Positions 15,519 to 24,853 of a stretch of DNA of 64,000 nt are shown here, in pieces. The stretch spans positions 1 through 64,000 of the forward strand of contig NZ_SWKK01000016.1 in assembly GCF_005144745.1 (NCBI RefSeq), given 5' to 3'. Under the pieces are notes generated by a model. That model made no database searches. It saw only the letters and a list, made by a program, of their open reading frames with translations, and was not told where the DNA came from. The number at the start of each line of letters is the position of its first letter. Within the stretch, counting starts at the first letter, position 1. The translations under genes were made by a program, and so were the position numbers. The DNA comes from Flavobacterium sp. ASW18X. GTDB taxonomy: Bacteria; Bacteroidota; Bacteroidia; Flavobacteriales; Flavobacteriaceae.

Positions 15519-16406
15519 CTACTTATTATCATTGTCTTCAAATTTTGTATCAGCCATCCTACTAGGTACAGCTTGTAAGTCTAATACCTTGTAAGGCGAT
15601 AGCTTTTCGCTATCTGTATCTAATACCAAAAACTGTTTAGTGTCCATGGCCTCAATACCCCTGTAAGAATTGAACTTATTATTTTGTATTTGAAGTACTT
15701 TTAATTTTGAAAGTTGCGCAAATTCTTGCGGTATACCGCCACCTAAGTCATTATTTGCCAACACTAATTCTTCTAAAGCAACCAATTGCCCTATGCTAGA
15801 AGGTATTTCTCCTTCTAACGCATTCTCAAACAATCCTAACTTCTTTAACTGGGTTAAGCTCCCTATACTTTGTGGTATAGTACCTCTAAAGTTGTTGCTA
15901 GATAAATTCAATATTTTTAGTCCCGTAATAGCCCCAAAACTTTCGGGTATTGGCCCACTCAAAAAATTATTAAAAACAGAGAATTCTTTCAAGGCTGTTA
16001 GGTTACCAATTTCTGTAGGGATACCCCCTTTAAGCCTATTCATCTCTAACTTGAACGTTTTTAAGCGTTTAAGTTCTACTATATTCTTTGGTAACTCACC
16101 TGTTATACTATTAAATGCCAAATTTAGATGCTCTAAATACTCTAAATTCCCTAAACTCTCTGGTAAAACCCCAGTAAGATTATTATTAAAAAGATTTAAG
16201 CCTACAACCTTATCATTTCTTACAACAACACCTTGCCATTCTGATACTGGCGCATCTAAATTCCATGAATTTGTCCACTCCGCCCCTCTTGTGTTTTGGT
16301 ATAGTTCTACCAAAGCTGCTTTCTCTGCTTTGCCAATTTCAGCAAGGCTAACAGCTGTTTGTAGCACTGCTACTAAAAAAAGGATGGTTGATTTGGTCGT
16401 TTTCAT
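15519..16406 (-). CDS. exported leucine-rich-repeat protein (plant-type repeats)
   Basis: A protein of 295 residues starting at ATG 16404-16406. A TTG nine bases earlier in frame lies inside the promoter -7 box and is rejected. A signal peptide (residues 5-20) precedes a capping segment (EKAALVELYQNTRGAEWTNSW). About eight repeats of 24 residues follow, with the plant-type pattern LxxLxLxxNxLxGxIPxxIGxL. Such proteins are usually surface or periplasmic binders. It lacks a recognisable type IX sorting domain. It is a single gene with its own promoter and terminator, and a direct repeat 53 bases upstream of the promoter may be an activator site. The ligand is unknown. Confidence 0.88.
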   Translation of the reverse strand: MKTTKSTILFLVAVLQTAVSLAEIGKAEKAALVELYQNTRGAEWTNSWNLDAPVSEWQGVVVRNDKVVGLNLFNNNLTGVLPESLGNLEYLEHLNLAFNSITGELPKNIVELKRLKTFKLEMNRLKGGIPTEIGNLTALKEFSVFNNFLSGPIPESFGAITGLKILNLSSNNFRGTIPQSIGSLTQLKKLGLFENALEGEIPSSIGQLVALEELVLANNDLGGGIPQEFAQLSKLKVLQIQNNKFNSYRGIEAMDTKQFLVLDTDSEKLSPYKVLDLQAVPSRMADTKFEDNDNK

Positions 16407-16412
16407 ACAATT

Positions 16413-16442
16413 CAAATTTACTTCATAAGAATTTACCTACAA
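16413..16442 (-). promoter_or_regulatory. LRR-gene promoter (TTG-N19-TAAATTTG)
   Basis: On the minus strand TTG (16440-16442), 19 bases, and TAAATTTG (16413-16420) match the Bacteroidota consensus fully. The ATG begins only six bases after the box, so the mRNA leader is at most a few bases long. Confidence 0.75.
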
Positions 16443-16494
16443 AATAAAAGGAAGAATTCTTTACAAAAAAATTAAATCGTTAAACGCACCCCGG

Positions 16495-16527
16495 ATTGTT
16501 GTGAAACTAAACCATATTGTTGTGAAA
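16495..16527. repeat. direct repeat ATTGTTGTGAAA x2, 21 bases apart
   Basis: The identical 12-mers at 16495-16506 and 16516-16527 are spaced by two helical turns. They lie upstream of the LRR promoter and downstream of the ABC-F stop. This geometry is common for dimeric activators. Confidence 0.55.
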
Positions 16528-16543
16528 ATGCTAAAAACTGTGG

Positions 16544-18448
16544 TTAGCCATCTAATTGCATAGAAACCTCTTCCCAGTCTGCCATATAATCCTCTAATTT
16601 TTTCTTACAACCATTGTAAGTATCAAAAAAATCTGGCTTTGCAATGGTACCCTCATAATCCATTAAAAGGTTATGGTCATAGTCTGCAATTTGCTTTTCT
16701 AGTTTTGCAATATTCTTTTCTAGCGTACTTAATTTATTTTTTAAGGATTTTATGCGCTTTTGTTCTTTGTAATCGTTCTGTGCCTTGGGTGCAGTTGCTG
16801 CTACGTTTTCCTTACTTCTTTTTTCTATACTCCTAAAATCTTCTACATTACGCTGTTCTAGGTAAAAATCAATATCCCCTAAATATTCCTTGATATTCCC
16901 ATCTTTAAATTCGTACACCTTATCTGTTAATCCTTGCAGAAAATCTCTATCATGAGAAACTAGAAGTAAGGTTCCTTCAAAATGCTTTAAGGCTTGTTTT
17001 AATACGTTTTTAGATTTAATATCTAAGTGGTTGGTAGGCTCATCCATTACCAACACATTAAAAGGTTGTAACAAGAGTTTTGCCAGTGCTAAACGGTTAC
17101 GTTCACCACCAGAAAGCACTTTTACCTGCTTTTCTACATCATCACCACCAAACAAAAAGGAACCCAGAATATCTCTTACCTTACTACGGTTGGTTTCATT
17201 AGCCGCATCTATCATGGTATCTAGGATGGTTTTATTGCCGTCTAGATACTCTGCTTGGTTTTGAGCAAAGTATCCTATCTGCACATTATGTCCCAGTTTA
17301 AGATTTCCAGAATACGCTAGCTCTCCTACTATAATTTTAGCTAGCGTAGTTTTACCTTGACCGTTTTGCCCCACAAATGCTATTTTGCTTCCACGCTCTA
17401 CTAACATAGAAACATCTTCTAGTACTTTTTTGCTCCCGTAATTTTTACCTAGTTCATCCAGTTCCACAATTACCTTTCCTGGATTCACAGAAATAGGAAA
17501 ACGGACGTTCATCACGCTATTATCATCTTGGTCTACCTCTATACGCTCCAACTTATCTAATTTTTTGATAAGCGATTGCGCCATAGATGCTTTACTAGAC
17601 TTTGCCCTAAATTTCTCTATTAAGCGTTCTGCTTGTTGTATTTCTCTTTCTTGGTTTTTCTGTGCAGCACGTTGCTGTTCCTTTATTTCTGAACGTAATT
17701 CTAGGTATGCAGAATAAGGCTTGTTATAATCGTAAATACGTCCTAAGGATATTTCTATAGTTCTGTTAGTAACATTGTCTAAAAACATTTTATCGTGAGA
17801 GACAATTACCACAGCACCTACATAGCCCTTTAAAAATTGCTCTAACCACAGAATAGACTCAATATCCAAGTGGTTCGTAGGCTCATCTAATAGCAACACA
17901 TCATTAGACTGTAATAAAAGCTTAGCTAACTCTATACGCATACGCCAACCACCAGAAAAAGTTGTTGTTTGCTTGTCAAAATCTTCGCGCTTAAACCCAA
18001 GTCCAAGTAGTACTTTTTCTGTATCGCCTTGGTAATTATATCCTCCTAATATTTCATAACGATGCGTAACATCATTTAGATCTATCATTAACTGGTTGTA
18101 TCCTTCGCTCTCATAATCCGTACGTTCTGCTAGTTGATTATTGATGTAATCTAACTTTAGCTCTAAGTCTTTAATATCTTTAAAGGCTTGATAAGATTCT
18201 TCTAATACCGTACGACCTTCTTCAAAATCCAAATCTTGCTTAAGAAAACCAATCTTAACATCTTTGTCTGATGCTATGGTACCTTCATCTAAGGGCATTT
18301 CTTTAGATAAAAGTTTAAGCATGGTAGATTTACCAGCTCCATTTTTACCAATTAAACCAACTTTGTCTCCTGGGTTTAGGCGAAATGAAATTTGATTGAA
18401 TAAATATTCCCCTCCAAAGGATACAGAAAGGTTGTGAATGTTAAGCAT
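16544..18448 (-). CDS. ABC-F family ATPase
   Basis: A 634-residue soluble protein with two ABC domains and no membrane segments. Domain 1 has Walker A GKNGAGKS (about 35-42), signature FSGGWRMR and Walker B LLLDEPTNHLD. Domain 2 has Walker A GQNGQGKT, signature LSGGERNR and Walker B VMDEPTNHLD. A linker between them and a C-terminal Lys/Glu coiled coil (about 560-630) place it in the ABC-F group (Uup/YheS-like), which acts on ribosomes. It could affect translation or antibiotic tolerance; which one cannot be read from sequence. It is divergent from the DUF983 gene. Confidence 0.93.
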   Translation of the reverse strand: MLNIHNLSVSFGGEYLFNQISFRLNPGDKVGLIGKNGAGKSTMLKLLSKEMPLDEGTIASDKDVKIGFLKQDLDFEEGRTVLEESYQAFKDIKDLELKLDYINNQLAERTDYESEGYNQLMIDLNDVTHRYEILGGYNYQGDTEKVLLGLGFKREDFDKQTTTFSGGWRMRIELAKLLLQSNDVLLLDEPTNHLDIESILWLEQFLKGYVGAVVIVSHDKMFLDNVTNRTIEISLGRIYDYNKPYSAYLELRSEIKEQQRAAQKNQEREIQQAERLIEKFRAKSSKASMAQSLIKKLDKLERIEVDQDDNSVMNVRFPISVNPGKVIVELDELGKNYGSKKVLEDVSMLVERGSKIAFVGQNGQGKTTLAKIIVGELAYSGNLKLGHNVQIGYFAQNQAEYLDGNKTILDTMIDAANETNRSKVRDILGSFLFGGDDVEKQVKVLSGGERNRLALAKLLLQPFNVLVMDEPTNHLDIKSKNVLKQALKHFEGTLLLVSHDRDFLQGLTDKVYEFKDGNIKEYLGDIDFYLEQRNVEDFRSIEKRSKENVAATAPKAQNDYKEQKRIKSLKNKLSTLEKNIAKLEKQIADYDHNLLMDYEGTIAKPDFFDTYNGCKKKLEDYMADWEEVSMQLDG

Positions 18449-18489
18449 AATTTGTGATATAGGTTACAAACCCAGAATTGGATATTCTG

Positions 18490-18497
18490 TATTTTTG
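18490..18497 (+). promoter_or_regulatory. -7 box TATTTTTG for the DUF983 gene
   Basis: TATTTTTG lies ten bases before ATG 18508. It also shows that an upstream in-frame TTG at 18478 is not the start, since that codon would precede the transcription start. Confidence 0.55.
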
Positions 18498-18507
18498 TTT
18501 AAAACTG

Positions 18508-18924
18508 ATGCAAATGTTAAAAAAAGGCTCTAAAATCAACAGTATTTTAACAGGAAGTTGCCCTAAATGTCAAAACCAAAGCATGTATGTTAACTCAAAC
18601 CCGTATGCGTTAAGCCAAGTTTTAAAAATGCACGACCGTTGTTCTCACTGCAATACTAAGTATAAAATAGAACCATCCTTTTTTTATGGGGCAATGTATG
18701 TTAGTTATGCTGTGGGAATTGCCTTTGCCGTAGCTGCATTTGTTATTAGCAATCTAATTTTAGGAGCAGACCTTGTAGCTACTTTTATAAGCATTATTGG
18801 TACTCTAATAGTTTTTATGCCGGTGATTATGCGCTTATCTAGAAATATTTGGATTAACTTTTTTATGTCTTACGACCCTAGTTTGGATAAAAAAGAAGCT
18901 AATACTACGGCAAAAGCACATTAA
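18508..18924 (+). CDS. DUF983 zinc-ribbon membrane protein
   Basis: About 138 residues starting at ATG 18508 (or 18514). A zinc-ribbon-like pair, SCPKC and RCSHC, is followed by two strong membrane helices (SYAVGIAFAVAAFVISNLIL and a second). This is the DUF983 layout common in Bacteroidota and Alphaproteobacteria; its function is not known. The tail is charged. Its stop overlaps that of the oppositely oriented DAO-type oxidoreductase by four bases (TTAA). Confidence 0.85.
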   Translation: MQMLKKGSKINSILTGSCPKCQNQSMYVNSNPYALSQVLKMHDRCSHCNTKYKIEPSFFYGAMYVSYAVGIAFAVAAFVISNLILGADLVATFISIIGTLIVFMPVIMRLSRNIWINFFMSYDPSLDKKEANTTAKAH

Positions 18925-19979
18925 GTACTAGCCACATATTTATTTTGAAATCTTTGAATATCTATTTCTGGATGCAATTGTGCAGTACCATACATGGCGT
19001 CTACTAATTGGTTTGATGCCTCTGGAGCAATTAAAACACCTCTTGAGCCAAAACCATTCAACACATATAATTGTTCATAAATAGGGTGTCTCCCAACTAA
19101 TGGCCTCCTATCTGTTACTGTGGGTCTAATCCCTGCTACATGCTTTTCCACTGTATAAGGAAGCTTTAAAAATTTTTCCAATTTTTCTAATAACTCCTCT
19201 TTAGCCGCATCAGTTGGTGTATTCGTTTTGTCCTTCCATTTGTAAGTAGCTCCAATTCTGTATACATCTTCTTCTAAAGGAATAATAAAAACAGAAGATT
19301 TAATTACACTCGTTTCTCTTAAACCCGGAATCTTTACAGTGAGTAATTCTCCTTTTGTACCATTTAAGGGCAGATAATTAAAATAAGGATTGCTTTTAAG
19401 TCCAAAACCTTCTGCAAAAACTACTTTCTCATATTTTTTTCCTTGATAGGCTACGCCATCCTTAAGCATTTGTAAATCTTGATAGAGAAATGTCGTTTTG
19501 TGCAAAGCGCTTATGCCTTCAAGGTATTTTGCATACAACTGTACTAATTTTTCCGTAGCAACACGACCCGTTTCTAAGACTTCTCCATACCCAAAGGGAG
19601 CATCTATGCCGTCATTTGTGTTTTTGTGCAAGTATGTATTTAAAAAACGGGCTAAACGGGGTTTATCAGCAGCCTCAAACCACGTGTTTTGTTCTTCTAT
19701 AGAAGTAAATCTTCTTAATACTTTAACCTTATAATCTAACTGCGCGCCAAGTTTAGTTTGTAATTGCTGATAAAACGGTATGGCTACATCCATTTGGGCA
19801 TCTGCTCGCCATGCCATGGTAAATCGTTTTAAAATAACCGGATTGTATAGCCCACCAGCAACTAAAGAAGATTTTTGAGAGGTATCTGTGTACACATCAA
19901 ATGTTTTCCCCTTAGCTTCTAATCTTTCGCAAAGCGATATCCCCGCTAAACCTAAGCCTATGATAAGCACGTCTTTCAT
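18921..19979 (-). CDS. FAD-dependent oxidoreductase, DAO/glycine-oxidase-like
   Basis: About 352 residues starting at MKDVLIIGLGLAG. The N-terminal GLGLAG is the dinucleotide-binding loop for FAD, and KGELLTVKIPG plus GIRPTVTDRRPLVG and LNGFGSRGVLIAP near the C-terminus are typical of the DAO family (D-amino-acid oxidase, glycine oxidase, MnmC-like). The substrate is not evident. An in-frame ATG 15 bases upstream is rejected because it reads through the -7 box TATTTTTG (translated as MYFC). The gene follows gldN and its terminator, so it is separate from the gld operon. Confidence 0.85.
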   Translation of the reverse strand: MKDVLIIGLGLAGISLCERLEAKGKTFDVYTDTSQKSSLVAGGLYNPVILKRFTMAWRADAQMDVAIPFYQQLQTKLGAQLDYKVKVLRRFTSIEEQNTWFEAADKPRLARFLNTYLHKNTNDGIDAPFGYGEVLETGRVATEKLVQLYAKYLEGISALHKTTFLYQDLQMLKDGVAYQGKKYEKVVFAEGFGLKSNPYFNYLPLNGTKGELLTVKIPGLRETSVIKSSVFIIPLEEDVYRIGATYKWKDKTNTPTDAAKEELLEKLEKFLKLPYTVEKHVAGIRPTVTDRRPLVGRHPIYEQLYVLNGFGSRGVLIAPEASNQLVDAMYGTAQLHPEIDIQRFQNKYVAST

Positions 19980-19983
19980 ATTA

Positions 19984-19991
19984 CAAAAATA
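19984..19991 (-). promoter_or_regulatory. near-leaderless promoter of the DAO-type gene
   Basis: TATTTTTG on the minus strand is followed by four bases (TAAT) and the ATG at 19977-19979. The transcription start should fall on or next to the start codon. Confidence 0.55.
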
Positions 19992-20012
19992 CATCGCTAG
20001 GCTATAGAAAAT

Positions 20013-20042
20013 AAAAAACGCCTTGGCAAATTGCCAAGGCGT
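20013..20042 (-). terminator. terminator of the gldKLMN operon
   Basis: A 12-base perfect inverted repeat, ACGCCTTGGCAA with TTGCCAAGGCGT (20018-20042), is followed on the minus strand by six T. It lies 39 bases after the gldN stop. Confidence 0.9.
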
Positions 20043-20080
20043 CTCATCTTGTTGAATTGGAAATTATTTTTGGGTACTAA

Positions 20081-20986
20081 TTAATATGCCCACATATCTT
20101 GCTCCCTATCGCGAATAGTTTCTTTTATTCTGTTCGCTTCTAGTAATTGGAACAAGGCATTATCAAAAACGTAATCGTCAATTTTACGGTCTCCATGTAC
20201 GTTATCTTCCTTATAAATGGTACCATTAAACCTTCTAGCGTTTAGCAACATATCAAAAGTGATAGGTTGCGCCGAGTTTCTGTTGTTAAAGACCTTAGCT
20301 TCGTGCAAGATTTGTCTTGCGCTTGGGTACCATACCCAGAACAATTCTACCTTGTTTTCGTTTGGATCTACAGACTCATCATCTATAAAGTTTACATCTG
20401 GAGCTACTGGAGCTATACCTAATAAACGGTACTTTAATTCTCCCTGTCTCTTATCAAAATACCAAATACCTTTTACGTGGTACTCTTCAATATCTGCAGC
20501 ATCTAAATCTCTTCTGTTAATAAACTCTTCTGAGATTTGTTCTCCTGCGTTCAATTGCTCATAACCAAGGTCTGTTGTATCTACTTTTTTAAGAGTTGCT
20601 TCTAAATCTCCAAGACCTTGAAGCTTTTCTGTAAAGTAAGAATCCGTATAGATGTCTGTTAGTTTCCCATTCTTGATATTTTTAATCAATACGTGGTATA
20701 AAGACCTTCTATCAGAACCTATCCCAATAGTATCAGTAGGATAGTACAACGGAAAGTTAACGCGCTCATCTAAATCTATTACCTCCCATACGGTTTTAGA
20801 CCAAAGAATATCCCTATCGTCCACATAGCCGTAATCTAAAGGTTTGTCATTATCTTGAGCTATTTGTGCATCGGTCTTTTTACCAATCTCCTCTGGCAAT
20901 TTTGCATTAAGGATGTTTGCTTGTGCCACCATGGATAATGGCAATAGACCTACCGCAGCAATTACTAAAACATTTTTCCAATTCAT
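20081..20986 (-). CDS. gldN: gliding motility / type IX secretion protein GldN
   Basis: A 301-residue exported protein with a signal peptide of about 22 residues (ending SMVAQA). The conserved GldN body starts with YGYVDDRDILWSKTVWEVIDL and contains VELFWVWYPSARQIL. GldN is a periplasmic part of the type IX secretion system and forms a ring with the lipoprotein GldK under the outer membrane; it is needed for secretion and gliding in Flavobacterium. It is last in gldK-L-M-N, 13 bases after gldM, and ends at a strong terminator. Length is as usual for the family. Confidence 0.96.
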   Translation of the reverse strand: MNWKNVLVIAAVGLLPLSMVAQANILNAKLPEEIGKKTDAQIAQDNDKPLDYGYVDDRDILWSKTVWEVIDLDERVNFPLYYPTDTIGIGSDRRSLYHVLIKNIKNGKLTDIYTDSYFTEKLQGLGDLEATLKKVDTTDLGYEQLNAGEQISEEFINRRDLDAADIEEYHVKGIWYFDKRQGELKYRLLGIAPVAPDVNFIDDESVDPNENKVELFWVWYPSARQILHEAKVFNNRNSAQPITFDMLLNARRFNGTIYKEDNVHGDRKIDDYVFDNALFQLLEANRIKETIRDREQDMWAY

Positions 20987-20999
20987 TTTACCTAAATCT

Positions 21000-22568
21000 T
21001 TAGTTTGTCAATTCTACAACAACAGGAGAAACTTTCTTCAATTTATATCCTTTGTTGTTTGAAATATAAGCGTTGATATCAAAAATTTGTACTGCATCAC
21101 CTCTTTTAGCTCTTTGTAATGCAGATTTTGCTTTTGCATTTAATTTGTTACCGCTAACTACTACCGTTGGTTGACCAGGAACTTTAAACTTAAATCCGCT
21201 TACGCCTAAATTTAAATCAAAATCAAAGTCTTCTAACATTGCACTAACAGTAGAGATTTCCAAGTTTCTTCTTGGCATCTTAACGCTACCTGCCTCTCCA
21301 CGGATGGTACCGCTAGGTCTTGGAATATCTTTGATACGGAAAGTTGCTGGAGTACTAATTCTTTGACCATCTGGCAATACACCAGAAGCACTGATTGTTA
21401 CTTCTCTACCCGTACCCGGGTTCATTACGTATCTACTACCATTAACTTTTCTTAATCCTGGTGCAGAAGCACTTACTTTGTTATCTGGAATACCAGGAAT
21501 AGAGATTGTCATTGGGTTTGCAACCCCGCGATAAACTACATTCATTTTATCTGCAGCAATCACAGCAGCGTTAGGCTTAGAAATAGTTGCGAACGAATTG
21601 TTTACAGGAACTTCTATTTCTTTACCATCTTGCATAAAGTAAAGGTTACCCGCTACAGTGTGATCACCAGCGCCACCAGCGTTGATTAACATTTTTACAC
21701 CACCAGCTTCTAATTTGTAATCTTTATCTGCAGTTAATTTTCTACCATCTAAAGTTAACTCTGCACGTACAGGTGTAGATGTCTTATCTGTTTTAGAGAT
21801 GATGATTTTACCATCATATTTTTCACCACTGTAGAAAGCAGATTTAGATGCTGATAAAGAAGTAGCAAAGTTCTTTAAAGATACTGCTTCTGTAAGGTTA
21901 CCTTCTAACAAGCCTTTTAATACATCTTGCTCAGTAGCTTTGATGTCTGACTGCAACGCAGTTAACTTAGTTAAAGAAACTACCATAGGTACTCTTTCAT
22001 AGTGATAGTTTAACCAATCTTCTTTGGTACCGTCACTCTTTTCTACTTTACCATTGGCATCACCAGTAGCAAAACGAGCATTTACAGATTCCTTAATATC
22101 TTTCATGTTTTCTGGTAGCACCTTACTAACATCTGTACGGTACTTGTTTACCCAGTTTAAGAACTTTTGTCCTTCTTCTGTTACTTTATCACCACCGAAG
22201 AATTTTTGATCAAGAAAATCTGATTTATCCATTTTTTCGTAATCTTTTTTGTCTTCGTAACCTGCAAGCATTTCTGTCTTAAGACCTTCTATATAGCTAT
22301 AGAACTCGTTAGACATTTCTGTTACTTGCTTAGCTTTAGCATACAAAGGAGCATACTCCTCTTCGTTTTCAGAAGCTTTGGTTTCCAAACCTTCTAAGTA
22401 GGCCATATTGTTATCGCTGGCTTTTATATTAGAAGCTTCAAACTTTTCATTCATTACACCGAATGCTGCTAGAACTTCTTTTCCTATGTTTAGTGCCAAC
22501 ATCGCGATGAAGATCAAATACATTAAGTTGATCATCTTCTGACGTGGACTTGCTTTACCTCCTGCCAT
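21000..22568 (-). CDS. gldM: gliding motility / type IX secretion motor protein GldM
   Basis: A 522-residue protein with one N-terminal membrane helix (LMYLIFIAMLALNIGKEVL, about 14-33) and a long periplasmic part made of a helical segment then several beta domains. The start MAGGKASPRQKMINLMYLIF is diagnostic for GldM. With GldL it forms the proton-driven rotary motor that powers type IX secretion and gliding, and its periplasmic end contacts the GldK/GldN ring. It lies between gldL and gldN in one operon. Confidence 0.97.
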   Translation of the reverse strand: MAGGKASPRQKMINLMYLIFIAMLALNIGKEVLAAFGVMNEKFEASNIKASDNNMAYLEGLETKASENEEEYAPLYAKAKQVTEMSNEFYSYIEGLKTEMLAGYEDKKDYEKMDKSDFLDQKFFGGDKVTEEGQKFLNWVNKYRTDVSKVLPENMKDIKESVNARFATGDANGKVEKSDGTKEDWLNYHYERVPMVVSLTKLTALQSDIKATEQDVLKGLLEGNLTEAVSLKNFATSLSASKSAFYSGEKYDGKIIISKTDKTSTPVRAELTLDGRKLTADKDYKLEAGGVKMLINAGGAGDHTVAGNLYFMQDGKEIEVPVNNSFATISKPNAAVIAADKMNVVYRGVANPMTISIPGIPDNKVSASAPGLRKVNGSRYVMNPGTGREVTISASGVLPDGQRISTPATFRIKDIPRPSGTIRGEAGSVKMPRRNLEISTVSAMLEDFDFDLNLGVSGFKFKVPGQPTVVVSGNKLNAKAKSALQRAKRGDAVQIFDINAYISNNKGYKLKKVSPVVVELTN

Positions 22569-22624
22569 GTTTTTCTAATTAGTTTTAAAAATTAATAATT
22601 TGGGGTTATTGTAATAGAAACTAA

Positions 22625-23278
22625 TTAGTTCTTAGACATTGCAGACAACATTCCACCATAAACACCATTCAAAGAAGAAAGGTTAGTGGCCAAAGATTGC
22701 ATTTGCTCTTTTAAAGCACCAGCATTTTGTACTACTTCTTCGTTGATAGAAGCTTGACGACTTGCACTTTCTAACTGTACTTTGTAAAGACTATTTAAAG
22801 ACTCCATTTGAGTGGCTGCCTGAGATAACTCTTCTGAGTATTTTTTAGTGTGTTGAATAGCATCTGTAGTAGGAGCAATATTTTTAGCTGCACCTTCAAA
22901 ACTTTTGATGCTTTCTCCTAAGCTACTAAACAATTGAGAATCAATGTTAGCTTCTTTAAGCATTTCATCTAATTTCTTAGAAAGGATGCCTTCTGCTTCT
23001 TTAACCTCAGCAGCTTCTTTCTTTTGTGCTTTTTTAGGCTCACCACCAGCTAATTCTGGGTACACTAAAGACCAATCTACTTCTTCTTCTACAGGTTCAA
23101 AAGCTGCAATTGCAAAAATTAATGCTTCTGTAATAAGACCAATAGCTAAAAGTAAACCCCCTGTTAAAGGACCGAACTCCCAGTGAAGTATCTTAAAAAG
23201 TGCACCAATAATTACTACTGATGCTCCAAGCCCGTAGGCCATGTTAAACAGTTTTTTTGTTGATTTTGACTGTGCCAT
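22625..23278 (-). CDS. gldL: gliding motility / type IX secretion motor protein GldL
   Basis: A 217-residue inner-membrane protein. Two membrane helices (about 14-30 and 37-60) hold the conserved LKILHWEFGPLTGGLLLAIG region, including the Glu important for proton use in this family. The rest is a cytoplasmic helical domain. With GldM it forms the type IX motor. It starts 79 bases after the gldK stop and precedes gldM by 56 bases. All four core genes are intact and in the usual order. Confidence 0.97.
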   Translation of the reverse strand: MAQSKSTKKLFNMAYGLGASVVIIGALFKILHWEFGPLTGGLLLAIGLITEALIFAIAAFEPVEEEVDWSLVYPELAGGEPKKAQKKEAAEVKEAEGILSKKLDEMLKEANIDSQLFSSLGESIKSFEGAAKNIAPTTDAIQHTKKYSEELSQAATQMESLNSLYKVQLESASRQASINEEVVQNAGALKEQMQSLATNLSSLNGVYGGMLSAMSKN

Positions 23279-23357
23279 AATGATAATTAAATTAAGTTAT
23301 ATAAATAAAGAATTTGGTTACAAGTTTAATTCAGTGTTCTCGTAAGCTATTTCTTGT

Positions 23358-24731
23358 TTATAGTCCGTTATTACCTTTTGTTGAATCTTCTTCTCCCATG
23401 TAGTCTTGTACCGTTCTAAAGCCGATATAGCTACGAGCAGAATCTTGATATTCGTAATCTCTAGTGCTTACTTGTAAGAAGTATGCAACATCTTTCCATG
23501 AACCACCACGGATAACTTTACGCTTGTTTTGGCCAGAACCTGCATTTGGGTTCATTGTAGAAACATACTCGTATGCTCCTGGGTCGTAGCTAGAGTTGGT
23601 CCATTCAGACACGTTACCAGCCATATTGTAAAGATTATAATCGTTAGGTTCGTAAGACTGCGCTTCTACTGTGTATAACGCGGCATCCGCTGCATAATCT
23701 CCACGCTGTGGTTTAAAGTTTGCCATAAAGCATCCTGTATCACTAATTACATAAGGACCACCCCAAGGATAAGTACCTCCTTCAATGCCTCCTCTAGCAG
23801 CATATTCCCATTCTGCTTCTGTAGGCAATCTAAATTGATTTACAAATTGCTTTCCTCTGCTTTTCTGATCATCGTTCTTGAACTTGGTTCTCCAGTGACA
23901 GAACGCTTTGGCTTGTTGCCAATTTACACCAACTACAGGGTAGTCGCTATACGCATCATGCCAAAAATAGTCGTTATGCATTGGTTCGTTGTAAGAGTAC
24001 TCAAAATCTCTAATCCAAACCGTTGTATCCGGATATATCTCTAGTTCTTCCTTTTTAATGAAATCACTACGCTTACCAGTTTTTGCTCTAGCAGCTGCTT
24101 CAATATCCATCCAGTTATACTTGTACTTTAATTGTTTTACATCAATAGTACGCTGTCCATTATAGGTTTCCTCATCATCTAAATACAAGGTATCCATAAT
24201 TTCTGCATAGTACTCATCTGGATAATCATTAGTATCCCAAATAAGATCAACATCTTTATTAAGCGCATAGCCTTCATAACCATCACCCCCAATAAAGTTG
24301 TCTATTTTATATTTTTCCCATACAGAAAGCTTTGAAGTATCGGCACTTTTAAAAGCATACTCCCCAATAGTACCATCATCATCTGGTCCCAAACCTAACT
24401 CATCTGCTAAGATGGCCATTTTGGTTCTAGCAACAGAATCCTTTACCCACTCTACGAACTGACGATATTCACTATTCGTAATCTCTGTATCATCCATATA
24501 GAAGGACCTAACGGTAACCGTTCTGGTTGGTGCATTGAGAACTTTAGCTTGATCCTCATCTGCCTTACCCATGATAAAGGAACCTCGTGGTATCAATTCC
24601 ATACCGTAAGGCTTCTCGGGATACCATTTCTTCCCTTTAACTCCAACTAATTCACCTTTTGAATTTGATTTTGACCCGCAACTTCCGAGTAAAAACACAA
24701 ATGCTAGAGATGATAACAATAGCTTTCTCAT
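23358..24731 (-). CDS. gldK: gliding motility / type IX secretion lipoprotein GldK
   Basis: A 457-residue lipoprotein (lipobox LGSC, Cys18) built on a formylglycine-generating-enzyme-like fold: ELIPRGSFIMGKADED near residue 46, FRLPTEAEWEYAARGG, NMAGNVSEWTNSSYD and VIRGGSWKD. The enzyme fold is used structurally here; GldK forms an outer-membrane-associated ring with GldN. It is the first gene of the operon. A 122-base AT-rich gap separates it from the ureohydrolase-like gene upstream, so it may have its own promoter, though I could not find a clean consensus. Confidence 0.96.
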   Translation of the reverse strand: MRKLLLSSLAFVFLLGSCGSKSNSKGELVGVKGKKWYPEKPYGMELIPRGSFIMGKADEDQAKVLNAPTRTVTVRSFYMDDTEITNSEYRQFVEWVKDSVARTKMAILADELGLGPDDDGTIGEYAFKSADTSKLSVWEKYKIDNFIGGDGYEGYALNKDVDLIWDTNDYPDEYYAEIMDTLYLDDEETYNGQRTIDVKQLKYKYNWMDIEAAARAKTGKRSDFIKKEELEIYPDTTVWIRDFEYSYNEPMHNDYFWHDAYSDYPVVGVNWQQAKAFCHWRTKFKNDDQKSRGKQFVNQFRLPTEAEWEYAARGGIEGGTYPWGGPYVISDTGCFMANFKPQRGDYAADAALYTVEAQSYEPNDYNLYNMAGNVSEWTNSSYDPGAYEYVSTMNPNAGSGQNKRKVIRGGSWKDVAYFLQVSTRDYEYQDSARSYIGFRTVQDYMGEEDSTKGNNGL

Positions 24732-24853
24732 ACTTTAGGTTAAATTTTCGATTTAAGATTTATAAACTGCATAACACAATTTCATACTCTCAAAACTTGA
24801 TTTTGAATATTTTATTGTACAAATACAATTTAAGTGTCAAAAAATTTTAATGT

